DNA from: Actinomycetota bacterium | Lineage (GTDB): Bacteria; Actinomycetota; Actinomycetes; Mycobacteriales; Mycobacteriaceae | Reading direction: 5' to 3' | Length of the DNA: 9,014 nucleotides | NCBI GenBank assembly: GCA_005787665.1 | Contig: SYAB01000351.1 | Coordinates: 1 to 9,014, forward strand | Shown here: positions 1 to 5,808 of the stretch, in pieces | How positions within the stretch are numbered: position 1 is the first letter of the stretch | Layout: every line of letters starts with the position of its first letter | Notes under the pieces: generated by a model | Databases searched by the model: none | Seen by the model: only the letters and a program-made list of their open reading frames with translations | Told to the model about the DNA's origin: nothing | Program-made: the position numbers and the translations under genes

Positions 1-279
1 AGTCATTTTGCCGCGAAGTTGCGCGGCGGCGGTCGTCTCGCGGGGTGTCACGTGGTTTTCGATGCCTGCTTCCTAAATTTCCCGGACGGGGTGCGACTGG
101 ACAGATTCTAGCGCCGCGCCCATTCCCGGCGCTCAAACACATGAGGGGAAAACCATCGGCCGCGGGTAGACCGTGGCAGAATCAAGCCCGCCAGCAAATG
201 TGGCGCAACCTTCGATTCGCGGGGCGGGGGCTTTCGATCCCGACGGAGCAAGGTCGCCACACCAGCGAAGGGGATGTCC
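1..279. other. Non-coding region upstream of the first gene
   Basis: I see no convincing gene here; the short open frames have no ribosome binding site and no recognisable protein character. A perfect 6-bp all-GC hairpin lies at 10-15/22-27 with a 6-base loop. It has no T-run on its 3' side on either strand, so it is not a classical intrinsic terminator. A second short inverted repeat (GCGCC/GGCGC) lies at about 110-114/129-133. A TAAATT hexamer at 74-79 fits the mycobacterial -10 pattern TANNNT, but no good -35 precedes it and the leader would be nearly 200 nt. I therefore do not call it as the promoter of the next gene. Confidence 0.5.
268..273 (+). promoter_or_regulatory. Ribosome binding site that decides the start of the first gene
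   Basis: AAGGGG lies directly against an ATG at 274 (no spacer) but six bases before a second in-frame ATG at 280. Only the second spacing suits ribosome binding, so the start at 280 is preferred over 274. Confidence 0.7.
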
Positions 280-1290
280 ATGAACAGGATTCGAGCTAAA
301 AGTGGGGTGCTGCTGGGCGCTCTGGTCTCCGGGGCGCTTGCGAGCGGGGCGATCGGCGGAGCAGCGCCCGCCCAGGCGAGTTGCTTTTCGATGTTCGGTA
401 TCGGCAACGGCAACGGCTGCACCAGCACCCTGACCACCTACGCGATCGGGATCGGCGATGGCGCTGTAGCGAACGCTCCAACGTTATTCGGTGGTGCGCT
501 GGCGATCGGCAAGAATGCCAATGCCTCGACCGTCACAATCGGTACCAGTGCCTTCAATTTCGCGACGGCGATCGGTGACGGCGCTATCGCATTGGGCTAC
601 ATTTCGCTATTCGGCCTGGCACTTCAACTGGGCCCCGGCACCGCGGGAACCTTCGGCGTCGGCAATATCGCCATCGGAGTGGGCGAAGGTCTGGGAAACC
701 AAGCTGCCGTCTCCGGCGTCTTCGGTATTGCGTTGCAGCTGGGGCGCGGCACGTCGAATACCATCGGGTCGCTCAGCCTCACCGCAGGCATCTCGCCCTT
801 CAGCGCCGGCAGCCCGGTGACATCCACAGAAGGATTTGGCACTCTGGCTCTCAATCTGTTCGGCGGTGCAAGCGAAGGCGGCACCGCCCGAGTCGAATCG
901 AACGGCTTTTTTAACCTCGCCGCGAACATTCTTGGCAGAGACAATGTGGTGACTGCGAACGGGCCCGTCGGGCCGGGTCTCCCCAACTGGGCCTTCAACG
1001 TCGCCGGCGACCGCAACACGGTGGAGGCCGGCCCCGGTCCGCTGGCACTCGCGGGGTCGATCTTCCAGAGAGATGCGATCATCAGGCAACCGAACACCGG
1101 TTTCAACATCAACGGCCTCGCCATTCCCGGCGTGGCTTCGGTGGCTTCGGTGGCTTCGGTGCCACGTCGCAGCGTCGCGCCGGCAGCGGCAAAGGCTTCA
1201 GCGGTCGCGCCGGCAGCGACCGCGGCGACGGCCCAGCGCCCAACTGCCAAGGCCGTCTCCCCACGAACCCCCAGGAAGAACACGAGATGA
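280..1290 (+). CDS. Secreted Ala/Gly-rich repeat protein of unknown function
   Basis: This is a 336-aa protein whose function I do not recognise. Residues 1-33 form a clear signal peptide: basic MNRIRAK, a hydrophobic core, and an AQA cleavage site before Ser34. Two cysteines (35 and 47) near the mature N-terminus are the only ones seen and could form a disulfide. The residues before Cys35 do not make a good lipobox, so a lipoprotein is unlikely. Residues 55-106 carry AIG-x-G/N-A-x-A motifs. A 37-residue period is visible in FGLALQLGPGT (about 111) and FGIALQLGRGT (about 148). Residues 212-260 carry N-x-A-x-N and N-x-V-x-A motifs followed by GPGPLALAG. Such repeats suggest a beta-roll or beta-helix, loosely like YadA-type heads; this is inference. 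Residues 285-336 are a basic Ala/Pro/Val tail. I recall similar mycobacterial proteins annotated as hypothetical. The start at 280 rests on RBS spacing; 274 would add two residues. Confidence 0.85.
   Translation: MNRIRAKSGVLLGALVSGALASGAIGGAAPAQASCFSMFGIGNGNGCTSTLTTYAIGIGDGAVANAPTLFGGALAIGKNANASTVTIGTSAFNFATAIGDGAIALGYISLFGLALQLGPGTAGTFGVGNIAIGVGEGLGNQAAVSGVFGIALQLGRGTSNTIGSLSLTAGISPFSAGSPVTSTEGFGTLALNLFGGASEGGTARVESNGFFNLAANILGRDNVVTANGPVGPGLPNWAFNVAGDRNTVEAGPGPLALAGSIFQRDAIIRQPNTGFNINGLAIPGVASVASVASVPRRSVAPAAAKASAVAPAATAATAQRPTAKAVSPRTPRKNTR
1132..1158 (+). repeat. Three tandem copies of a 9-bp unit in the 3' part of the gene
   Basis: GTGGCTTCG is repeated exactly three times (1132-1140, 1141-1149, 1150-1158) and encodes Val-Ala-Ser x3 at the start of the basic tail. 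The exact identity at DNA level suggests recent slippage expansion. Confidence 0.9.
1174..1218 (+). repeat. 15-bp direct repeat in the C-terminal tail region
   Basis: GTCGCGCCGGCAGCG occurs at 1174-1188 and again at 1204-1218, exactly 30 bp apart and in the same reading frame. Both copies encode Val-Ala-Pro-Ala-Ala. It is a second sign of local duplication in the low-complexity tail. Confidence 0.85.
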
Positions 1291-1299
1291 TTTCCTGGG
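1270..1299 (+). terminator. Candidate terminator hairpin spanning the stop codon
   Basis: CCCAGGAA (1270-1277) is perfectly complementary to TTCCTGGG (1292-1299), giving an 8-bp stem with a 14-base loop that contains the TGA stop at 1288-1290. No U-tract follows. Mycobacterial terminators often lack one, so a terminator or 3'-end stabiliser is possible but unproven. Confidence 0.3.
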
Positions 1300-1390
1300 C
1301 CTGGGTCTTACCCCTGGTGGGAGGTCCGCGCCCGTCGGCTACAATTGACCGGGGTTGTTCGTACGCAGGAGCGCGAACTCTGGGGCGAAG

Positions 1391-1399
1391 TGCTAGGAT
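1391..1399 (+). promoter_or_regulatory. Candidate extended -10 promoter for the PGRS gene
   Basis: TGC followed by TAGGAT fits an extended -10 (TGN-TANNNT). It would start transcription near 1406 and leave a leader of about 29 nt containing the ribosome binding site. The stretch from about 1396 to 1433 is strikingly AT-rich for this window. GATAAT at 1411-1416 is an alternative -10 with a much shorter leader. No good -35 is seen for either. The rest of the gap (1300-1434) holds nothing else I can name. Confidence 0.35.
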
Positions 1400-1424
1400 C
1401 CTGAGAATCAGATAATAAAAACTT

Positions 1425-1430
1425 AGGGAA
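1425..1430 (+). promoter_or_regulatory. Ribosome binding site of the PGRS gene
   Basis: AGGGAA ends four to five bases before the GTG at 1435. This is good Shine-Dalgarno placement, supports the GTG start, and distinguishes this gene from the FAAL and PKS genes, which lack such a site. Confidence 0.7.
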
Positions 1431-1434
1431 AACT

Positions 1435-3945
1435 GTGGCGGGAAAACACCGTGCGGTAAATCGGGCGAAGGCCAGAAAACGGGCCAGGCTCGGAATTCAG
1501 CGCACCGCCGCCCGCCACCGCGCCCCACAACAGCCCAGCCAGGCCACAGTGTGGCTCGCGGCAGGAGCCTTCACTCTGGGGGCTTTTGCCACTATGGCCG
1601 GCGCGACCGGTACCGCGAATGCCGAACCCTCGACCGGAGACGCGTCGGCTCACAGCGCTGGCGGGGACTCTCGGTCTTCGACCCACCGCGCTGCACGCAA
1701 CCCCGACTCGCCGCGACCAGCTGCTAGGGCGCGTCCGTCCCGGATGGCCGGCTCGGCAACTGGCGCCGAATCAAAGCCCGAGGCTCGTGCTGCTGCCAGC
1801 GTCGCATCTGCTGCCCCAGTCACCCGGATAGCTCCCGCGGCGGCATCCCGGACGGCCGCGGCCGCCTCAGCTAACCTGCGCACGGCCGGGTCGCCCCTAG
1901 CCGCCGCAAGCACACGGACGTTGCAGGCCGCGGCAACGGGTTCCGGCCCGGTCGACCCGCTATTGACGTACCTGTTCGGCAACGGTGCTGACGGGACCGC
2001 GGCCAGCCCGAACGGCCAGCCGGGCGGGGTCTTGTTCGGCAACGGGGGCCAGGGATTCAGCTGGGACGGCCCTACGTGTCCGAGCGGTTCCTGCACCGGT
2101 GGCAACGGCGGTGCCGCCGGGATCTTCGGCAACGGTGGTAACGGCGGCGCCGGCTGGGCCGGTGGCGCGGGCGGCAACGGCGGAATCGCAGGCTGGTTCG
2201 GCCTAGGCGGTAACGGCGCGGCCGGCGGATCCTCAAGCAGCGGCAACGGCGGCAACGGCGGCAACGGCGGGGTCGGTGGGTTCGTCGTCGGCAATGGCGG
2301 GTCGGGCGGGGTCGGCGGATCCGCAACCACAGGCAACGGCGGGAACGGCGGGGCTGGCGGCGGTACCGGCTATCTCGGCATCGCAGGCAACGGCGGAAAC
2401 GGCGGCGACAGCACGGCCGGCGGTAACGGCGGCAACGGCGGAACCGGCGGCGGGAGTGACATTTACGGCGGCACCGGTGGTACTGGCGGCAGTGGCGTTG
2501 TCGGCGGTAACGGTGGAACCGGTGGCGTCGCGCTGAGCATCGGATTCGGAAACGCGGTGGGCGGCAACGGCGGTGCTGGCGGCACCGGCACGGCAACGGG
2601 CGGTAACGGCGGCCAGGGCGGCGACGCGATCATCGGGTATTACCCCCTAGGTACCGCCGGTAATGCGATCGGCGGTTCTGGCGGCGTCGGCGGCACCGGT
2701 GACACGGGCGGTAACGGCGGCCAAGGCGGAATGGCCAACAACTTCCGGACCGGACTGGCGTTCGGCGGATACGGCGGCACCGGCGGGGCTTCGTTAGGCG
2801 GCGGGATCGTCGGCGGCGGCGGCGGCAACGGCGGCGATGCTCACGCGATTCTCGCCAGCGATGCCACACCCGGATTCGGCGGCAACGGCGGAACCGGCCC
2901 AGGCGGCACCGGCACCCCCGGCACAAACGGCTCGGGTGGCACCGGCACGACCACTCCCCCGGTGCTGGCGACGATGGGCACTACGCCCTGGCCGACGGGG
3001 CTGCCCACGTTCCCCTGGTCGGGAACGCTTGAAGACTTCTTAGCTCTGTTGATTAGTGACGGCACCGCAGAGCACCCCGACGCGGGTCTGCTCATCGGAA
3101 ATGGCTACAGCTACGGGACCGGAGATTGCACAGCGGTCTCGGGCGTCTGCAACGGCGGCAATGGCGCCATCTTCATCGGCAACGGTGGAAACGGGTCAAG
3201 TTCACTCGTATCCGGCGTCCAGGGCGGTAATGGTGGCAGTGGCGGGCTGTTCGGCAACGGCGGCAACGGCGGATTCGGTGGGGGTGGCGCGGCGGGCGGA
3301 AATGGCGGCGCGGCGGTCTGGTTCGGCAATGGCGGCAATGGCGGCGCCGGTGGCGCCACCGTCACCGCCATGCAGGCAGGCGGCAACGGCGGCAATGGCG
3401 GAATCAGCGGTGCCTTCGCCGGCAATGGCGGGTCGGGTGGGATAGGCGGAACCGCGACCACCGGCGACGGTGGCAACGGCGGAATCGGCGGTGGAGCCGG
3501 CTATCTCGGTACCGCCGGTAACGGAGCCAACGGCGGCGACAGCACGGGCGGCGGCAATGGCGGCACCGGCGGAGCCGGCGGCGGTGGCGATCTCCTCGGC
3601 GGTACCGGCGGAAACGGCGGCAGCGGCGTTGTCGGTGGCAGCGGCGGCAGTGGCGGGCCCGCGATCAGCATCGGATTCGGCAGCTTGGTCGGGAACGCGA
3701 TCGGTGGCGGCGCGGGCGGAACGGGCGGGACCGGCACAGTTACCGGCGGCGCGGGCGGCCAGGGCGGTGTGGCGATCATGGGCTATTACCCGTTCGGGCT
3801 ACCGGCTGACGCCTTCGGTGGCAATGGTGGCGCGGGCGGTAACGGCGGCACCACCGGCGGTGTCGGCGGCACCGGCGGTACCGCATACAACTACGGGTCC
3901 GGAACGGCCACCAACGGAGCCAACGGAGCCAACGGAACTCCTTAA
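1435..3945 (+). CDS. Secreted PGRS-repeat protein with a signal peptide instead of a PE domain
   Basis: This is an 836-aa glycine-rich surface or secreted protein of unknown function. Residues 1-36 are strongly basic, 37-57 are hydrophobic, and an ANA site at 61-63 precedes Glu-Pro, giving a long Sec-type signal peptide. No twin-arginine motif and no PE domain (the usual Pro-Glu N-terminus of PE_PGRS proteins) are present. Residues 64-173 are an Ala/Arg/Ser/Pro-rich linker. From 174 the sequence is dominated by GNGGxGG triplet repeats typical of PGRS domains, thought to fold as stacked polyproline-II helices. The repeats form two related modules (174-440 and 532-836) separated by a glycine-rich extension and a Pro/Thr/Trp-containing linker (503-531). 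The only four cysteines lie in pairs, 215/220 and 565/572, at the same place in each module. PE_PGRS proteins normally leave by ESX-5; this one should use Sec (inference). The GTG start has a well-placed RBS. The gene converges on the FAAL gene with a 13-bp gap. Confidence 0.9.
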   Translation: MAGKHRAVNRAKARKRARLGIQRTAARHRAPQQPSQATVWLAAGAFTLGAFATMAGATGTANAEPSTGDASAHSAGGDSRSSTHRAARNPDSPRPAARARPSRMAGSATGAESKPEARAAASVASAAPVTRIAPAAASRTAAAASANLRTAGSPLAAASTRTLQAAATGSGPVDPLLTYLFGNGADGTAASPNGQPGGVLFGNGGQGFSWDGPTCPSGSCTGGNGGAAGIFGNGGNGGAGWAGGAGGNGGIAGWFGLGGNGAAGGSSSSGNGGNGGNGGVGGFVVGNGGSGGVGGSATTGNGGNGGAGGGTGYLGIAGNGGNGGDSTAGGNGGNGGTGGGSDIYGGTGGTGGSGVVGGNGGTGGVALSIGFGNAVGGNGGAGGTGTATGGNGGQGGDAIIGYYPLGTAGNAIGGSGGVGGTGDTGGNGGQGGMANNFRTGLAFGGYGGTGGASLGGGIVGGGGGNGGDAHAILASDATPGFGGNGGTGPGGTGTPGTNGSGGTGTTTPPVLATMGTTPWPTGLPTFPWSGTLEDFLALLISDGTAEHPDAGLLIGNGYSYGTGDCTAVSGVCNGGNGAIFIGNGGNGSSSLVSGVQGGNGGSGGLFGNGGNGGFGGGGAAGGNGGAAVWFGNGGNGGAGGATVTAMQAGGNGGNGGISGAFAGNGGSGGIGGTATTGDGGNGGIGGGAGYLGTAGNGANGGDSTGGGNGGTGGAGGGGDLLGGTGGNGGSGVVGGSGGSGGPAISIGFGSLVGNAIGGGAGGTGGTGTVTGGAGGQGGVAIMGYYPFGLPADAFGGNGGAGGNGGTTGGVGGTGGTAYNYGSGTATNGANGANGTP
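1954..2754 (+). repeat. PGRS module A (first copy of an internal duplication)
   Basis: This stretch encodes residues 174-440. It opens with a hydrophobic cap (DPLLTYLFGNGADGT), has a Cys-x4-Cys loop, then ordered landmarks: GNGGSGGVGGSATTG, GTGYLG, GDST, GSGVVGG, SIGFGN, IIGYYPLG and NNFRTG. The same landmarks recur in the same order in the second module. Confidence 0.8.
3028..3945 (+). repeat. PGRS module B (second copy of the internal duplication)
   Basis: This stretch encodes residues 532-836. It opens with LEDFLALLISDGT, has a Cys-x6-Cys loop, then GNGGSGGIGGTATTG, GAGYLG, GDST, GSGVVGG, SIGFGS, IMGYYPFG and YNYGSG, colinear with module A. The central landmarks are offset by 1131 bp and the module starts by 1074 bp, so the copies differ by in-frame indels. 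The very 3' end has three 9-bp units built on AACGGAGCC (3913-3939), encoding Asn-Gly-Ala twice and then a diverged Asn-Gly-Thr. Confidence 0.8.
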
Positions 3946-3958
3946 ACGTCGGAACGTC
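3946..3958. other. 13-bp gap between convergent genes
   Basis: The PGRS stop (TAA, 3943-3945) and the FAAL stop (CTA on this strand, 3959-3961) are only 13 bp apart. A direct repeat of AACGTC (3945-3950 and 3953-3958) fills most of the gap. No convincing bidirectional terminator is visible, so transcripts from the two strands may overlap. Confidence 0.6.
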
Positions 3959-5719
3959 CTAAACATCTAGGCGGGCGAACTCATTCCGCTCGTAGATCTC
4001 GACGCAGGACGAACGTCTGATCTTGCCGCTGGTGGTGATTGGAATCGAACCCGGCGCCACCAGAACCAGGTCCGACACGGCGATACCGTGGGAGTTGGAA
4101 ATCGCCGCGGTGACTGCACCCTTGAGTTCGGCGACAGCGGCCATCGCCTCCTCGTCGGAAGCGCCCCGCTTTTTGGCTTCGATGATCATCACCAGTTGTT
4201 CGATGCCGTCGACCGGTACGCCGATCGCGGCGACCCGGCCCCCGCTGATCTCTTGGACCGTCACCTCAATATCGTCCGGAGAGTGGTTGCGGCCGTAGAT
4301 GATCAGAAGATCCTTGATCCGGCCGACGACGAACAGATCACCGTCTGAGATGAAGCCCCGGTCCCCCGTCTTCAGCCATGGTCCGTCCGGTGTTCCGGCC
4401 GACGGGGCCAGCAGCGTCGCACCGAACGTGCGCGCGGTAGCCTCGGGGTTGCGCCAGTAACCGGCCGCGACGTTATCGCCATGCACCCAGATTTCGCCGA
4501 CCGTTCCGGGGGGGCATTCGGTGCGGGAGTCAGGATCGACGATCCGCACCAGCGGCGAGATCGCCGATCTTGGCCCGCCGTAGCTGACCAGCGGGGTACC
4601 CCCGTCGCCATCGCAGCGCTGGGCGCGACCGGCGGTCAGGCGGTCGGTATCGAAGTGCACGACGTCCGGTGCCCTGCTCGGCTCCGGCGTGGCCACATAC
4701 AGTGTGGCTTCCGCGAGGCCATACGAGGGCTGAATCACATTGGGGCCGAGATTGAATCGGGCAAACCGTTCGATGAACCGTTTGGCGGTCGGCGGATGCA
4801 CCCGTTCGGCGCCGCTCTGAATGAGGAACACGTCGCTCAGATCAAACCCGGCCATATCGTCGTCCGAGGTCTTTCGCGCGGCTACGTCGAAGGCGAAGTT
4901 CGGCGCCGAGGTGAACACGTGCGGATAGCTCGCCGCCAGGTGCATCCAGCGGGCCGGCCGCTGTAGGAACGAGATCGGACTTGTCAGGACGGTGGGGAAT
5001 CCGGCGATCACCGGTGTGCAGATCCCCATCAGCAACCCCAGGTCGTGATAGAAGGGCAGCCACGACAGGATCGTCGGCGGGGTCAGTCCGCCGTCGGCTA
5101 GAAAGTCAGTCGTGATCTGTTGCAGATTGGTCAGAACGTTCTTGGAGGAGATCATCACCCCGGCCGGGGAGCGGGTCGACCCGGACGTGTACTGAAGATA
5201 TGCGGTGGCCTCGGGATCGGTCGGGTAGTTGTCGACAACGGAACCGGACCGAACCGGAGCATCCAGATCAAGCAGGTCGACCTCAATCACCGCGGGGACG
5301 GAGTGGCCGGGCCGGGCCGACACATTGCGGGCGACGTCACCAGCCACCGCGGACGTCGTGAGAACGACGGTGGGCTCGGCGTCACGCAGCACCGAATCAA
5401 CGCGCTCATCAGCGACACCGCCCATCGGGACCGCCAACGGTGCCGGAATGAGCCCGGCCTGTAAGGCACCCAGAAACGCCACGATGTACTCGAGTCCCTG
5501 CGGCGCCGATATCAACGCGCGATCACCGGGTGCTGCGCAGAGCTTGAGTTCTCGCGCCACGTTCAGTGCTCGCCGGTACAGCTGCGGCCAGGTCAGGCTC
5601 TCCGGCACGCCAGCCCAGTCCAGGTCGTAATTCACGAACGTAAGCGCGGTGTCATCCGGCTGCAGCAGGGCACGTTCACGCAGCAAAGCCGGAATAGAGG
5701 TCTCAGCCGCGTCTGTCAC
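3959..5719 (-). CDS. Fatty acyl-AMP ligase (FAAL), FadD21/FadD23 type
   Basis: This is a 586-aa adenylating enzyme that converts a long-chain fatty acid and ATP to acyl-AMP and hands the acyl group to a partner polyketide synthase. With GTG 5719 as residue 1, the motifs are the P-loop [12 protein letters not shown] (177-188), [13 protein letters not shown] (331-343), the FAAL-specific insertion (about 354-388), KTGDRG with the ribose-binding Asp (453), [20 protein letters not shown] (466-485), and the catalytic Lys566 in TTSGKIRR. The insertion and the NFAFD region mark it as a FAAL rather than an acyl-CoA ligase. From memory, stretches match both M. tuberculosis FadD23 (sulfolipid) and FadD21 (polyacyltrehalose), so I give no symbol. 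The GTG at 5719 puts the N-terminus where the family begins and gives a normal length. ATG 5785 (608 aa) and TTG 5830 (623 aa, overlapping the PKS gene) add residues unlike the family. The PKS gene is transcribed divergently, as with fadD23-pks2. Confidence 0.93.
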   Translation of the reverse strand: MTDAAETSIPALLRERALLQPDDTALTFVNYDLDWAGVPESLTWPQLYRRALNVARELKLCAAPGDRALISAPQGLEYIVAFLGALQAGLIPAPLAVPMGGVADERVDSVLRDAEPTVVLTTSAVAGDVARNVSARPGHSVPAVIEVDLLDLDAPVRSGSVVDNYPTDPEATAYLQYTSGSTRSPAGVMISSKNVLTNLQQITTDFLADGGLTPPTILSWLPFYHDLGLLMGICTPVIAGFPTVLTSPISFLQRPARWMHLAASYPHVFTSAPNFAFDVAARKTSDDDMAGFDLSDVFLIQSGAERVHPPTAKRFIERFARFNLGPNVIQPSYGLAEATLYVATPEPSRAPDVVHFDTDRLTAGRAQRCDGDGGTPLVSYGGPRSAISPLVRIVDPDSRTECPPGTVGEIWVHGDNVAAGYWRNPEATARTFGATLLAPSAGTPDGPWLKTGDRGFISDGDLFVVGRIKDLLIIYGRNHSPDDIEVTVQEISGGRVAAIGVPVDGIEQLVMIIEAKKRGASDEEAMAAVAELKGAVTAAISNSHGIAVSDLVLVAPGSIPITTSGKIRRSSCVEIYERNEFARLDV

Positions 5720-5726
5720 GCGCAGT

Positions 5727-5732
5727 AAGTTA
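5727..5732 (-). promoter_or_regulatory. Candidate -10 for the FAAL gene (leaderless arrangement)
   Basis: On the minus strand TAACTT fits TANNNT and ends seven bases before the GTG at 5719, so transcription would begin at or next to the start codon. No Shine-Dalgarno sequence precedes this GTG. The -35 region (about 5750-5756) is weak. Confidence 0.4.
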
Positions 5733-5752
5733 CCGTAGGCCGGGCAGGGGGA

Positions 5753-5777
5753 ACCACACAGCGCGCGAATCTGTGGT
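5753..5777. promoter_or_regulatory. Inverted repeat between the divergent promoters, candidate operator
   Basis: ACCACA (5753-5758) and TGTGGT (5772-5777) are perfect inverted arms with a 13-bp spacer rich in GCGCGC. The centre (5765) is 46 bp from the FAAL start and 44 bp from the PKS start, and each arm touches one expected -35 region. A dimeric regulator could control both genes from here. The arms are only 6 bp, so chance is possible. Confidence 0.35.
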
Positions 5778-5796
5778 CGTTGCATGAGAGACGGGA

Positions 5797-5802
5797 TAGT
5801 TT
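5797..5802 (+). promoter_or_regulatory. Candidate -10 for the PKS gene (leaderless arrangement)
   Basis: TAGTTT fits TANNNT and is followed by exactly six bases before the GTG at 5809, which would place the transcription start on the first base of the start codon. There is no Shine-Dalgarno sequence at this GTG. The -35 (about 5774-5779) is weak. Confidence 0.45.
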
Positions 5803-5808
5803 CCTTCG

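Noticed and set aside
10..27. GC-rich hairpin at the left edge considered as an intrinsic terminator
   Set aside because: There is no T-run downstream of the stem on either strand; the TTTT lies on its 5' side on the plus strand.
280..400. A lipoprotein signal at Cys35 of the first gene's product
   Set aside because: The residues before the cysteine (Ala-Gln-Ala-Ser) lack the hydrophobic residue expected at -3 of a lipobox, while AQA is a normal signal peptidase I site.
624..1283. A 219-aa open frame on the minus strand opposite the first gene
   Set aside because: It is the mirror of a GC-rich coding region. The plus-strand frame has a signal peptide, an RBS and structured repeats; this one has none.
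1650..3779. Several proline-rich minus-strand open frames inside the PGRS gene
   Set aside because: Pro-Pro-Leu-Pro strings are the automatic complement of GGN codon repeats; they have no start signals and no independent protein features.
2101..3900. Dense short GGCGGCAACGGC-like repeats considered as a CRISPR array or non-coding satellite
   Set aside because: The units keep one open frame, have no unique spacers of constant length, and encode the standard GNGG pattern of PGRS proteins.
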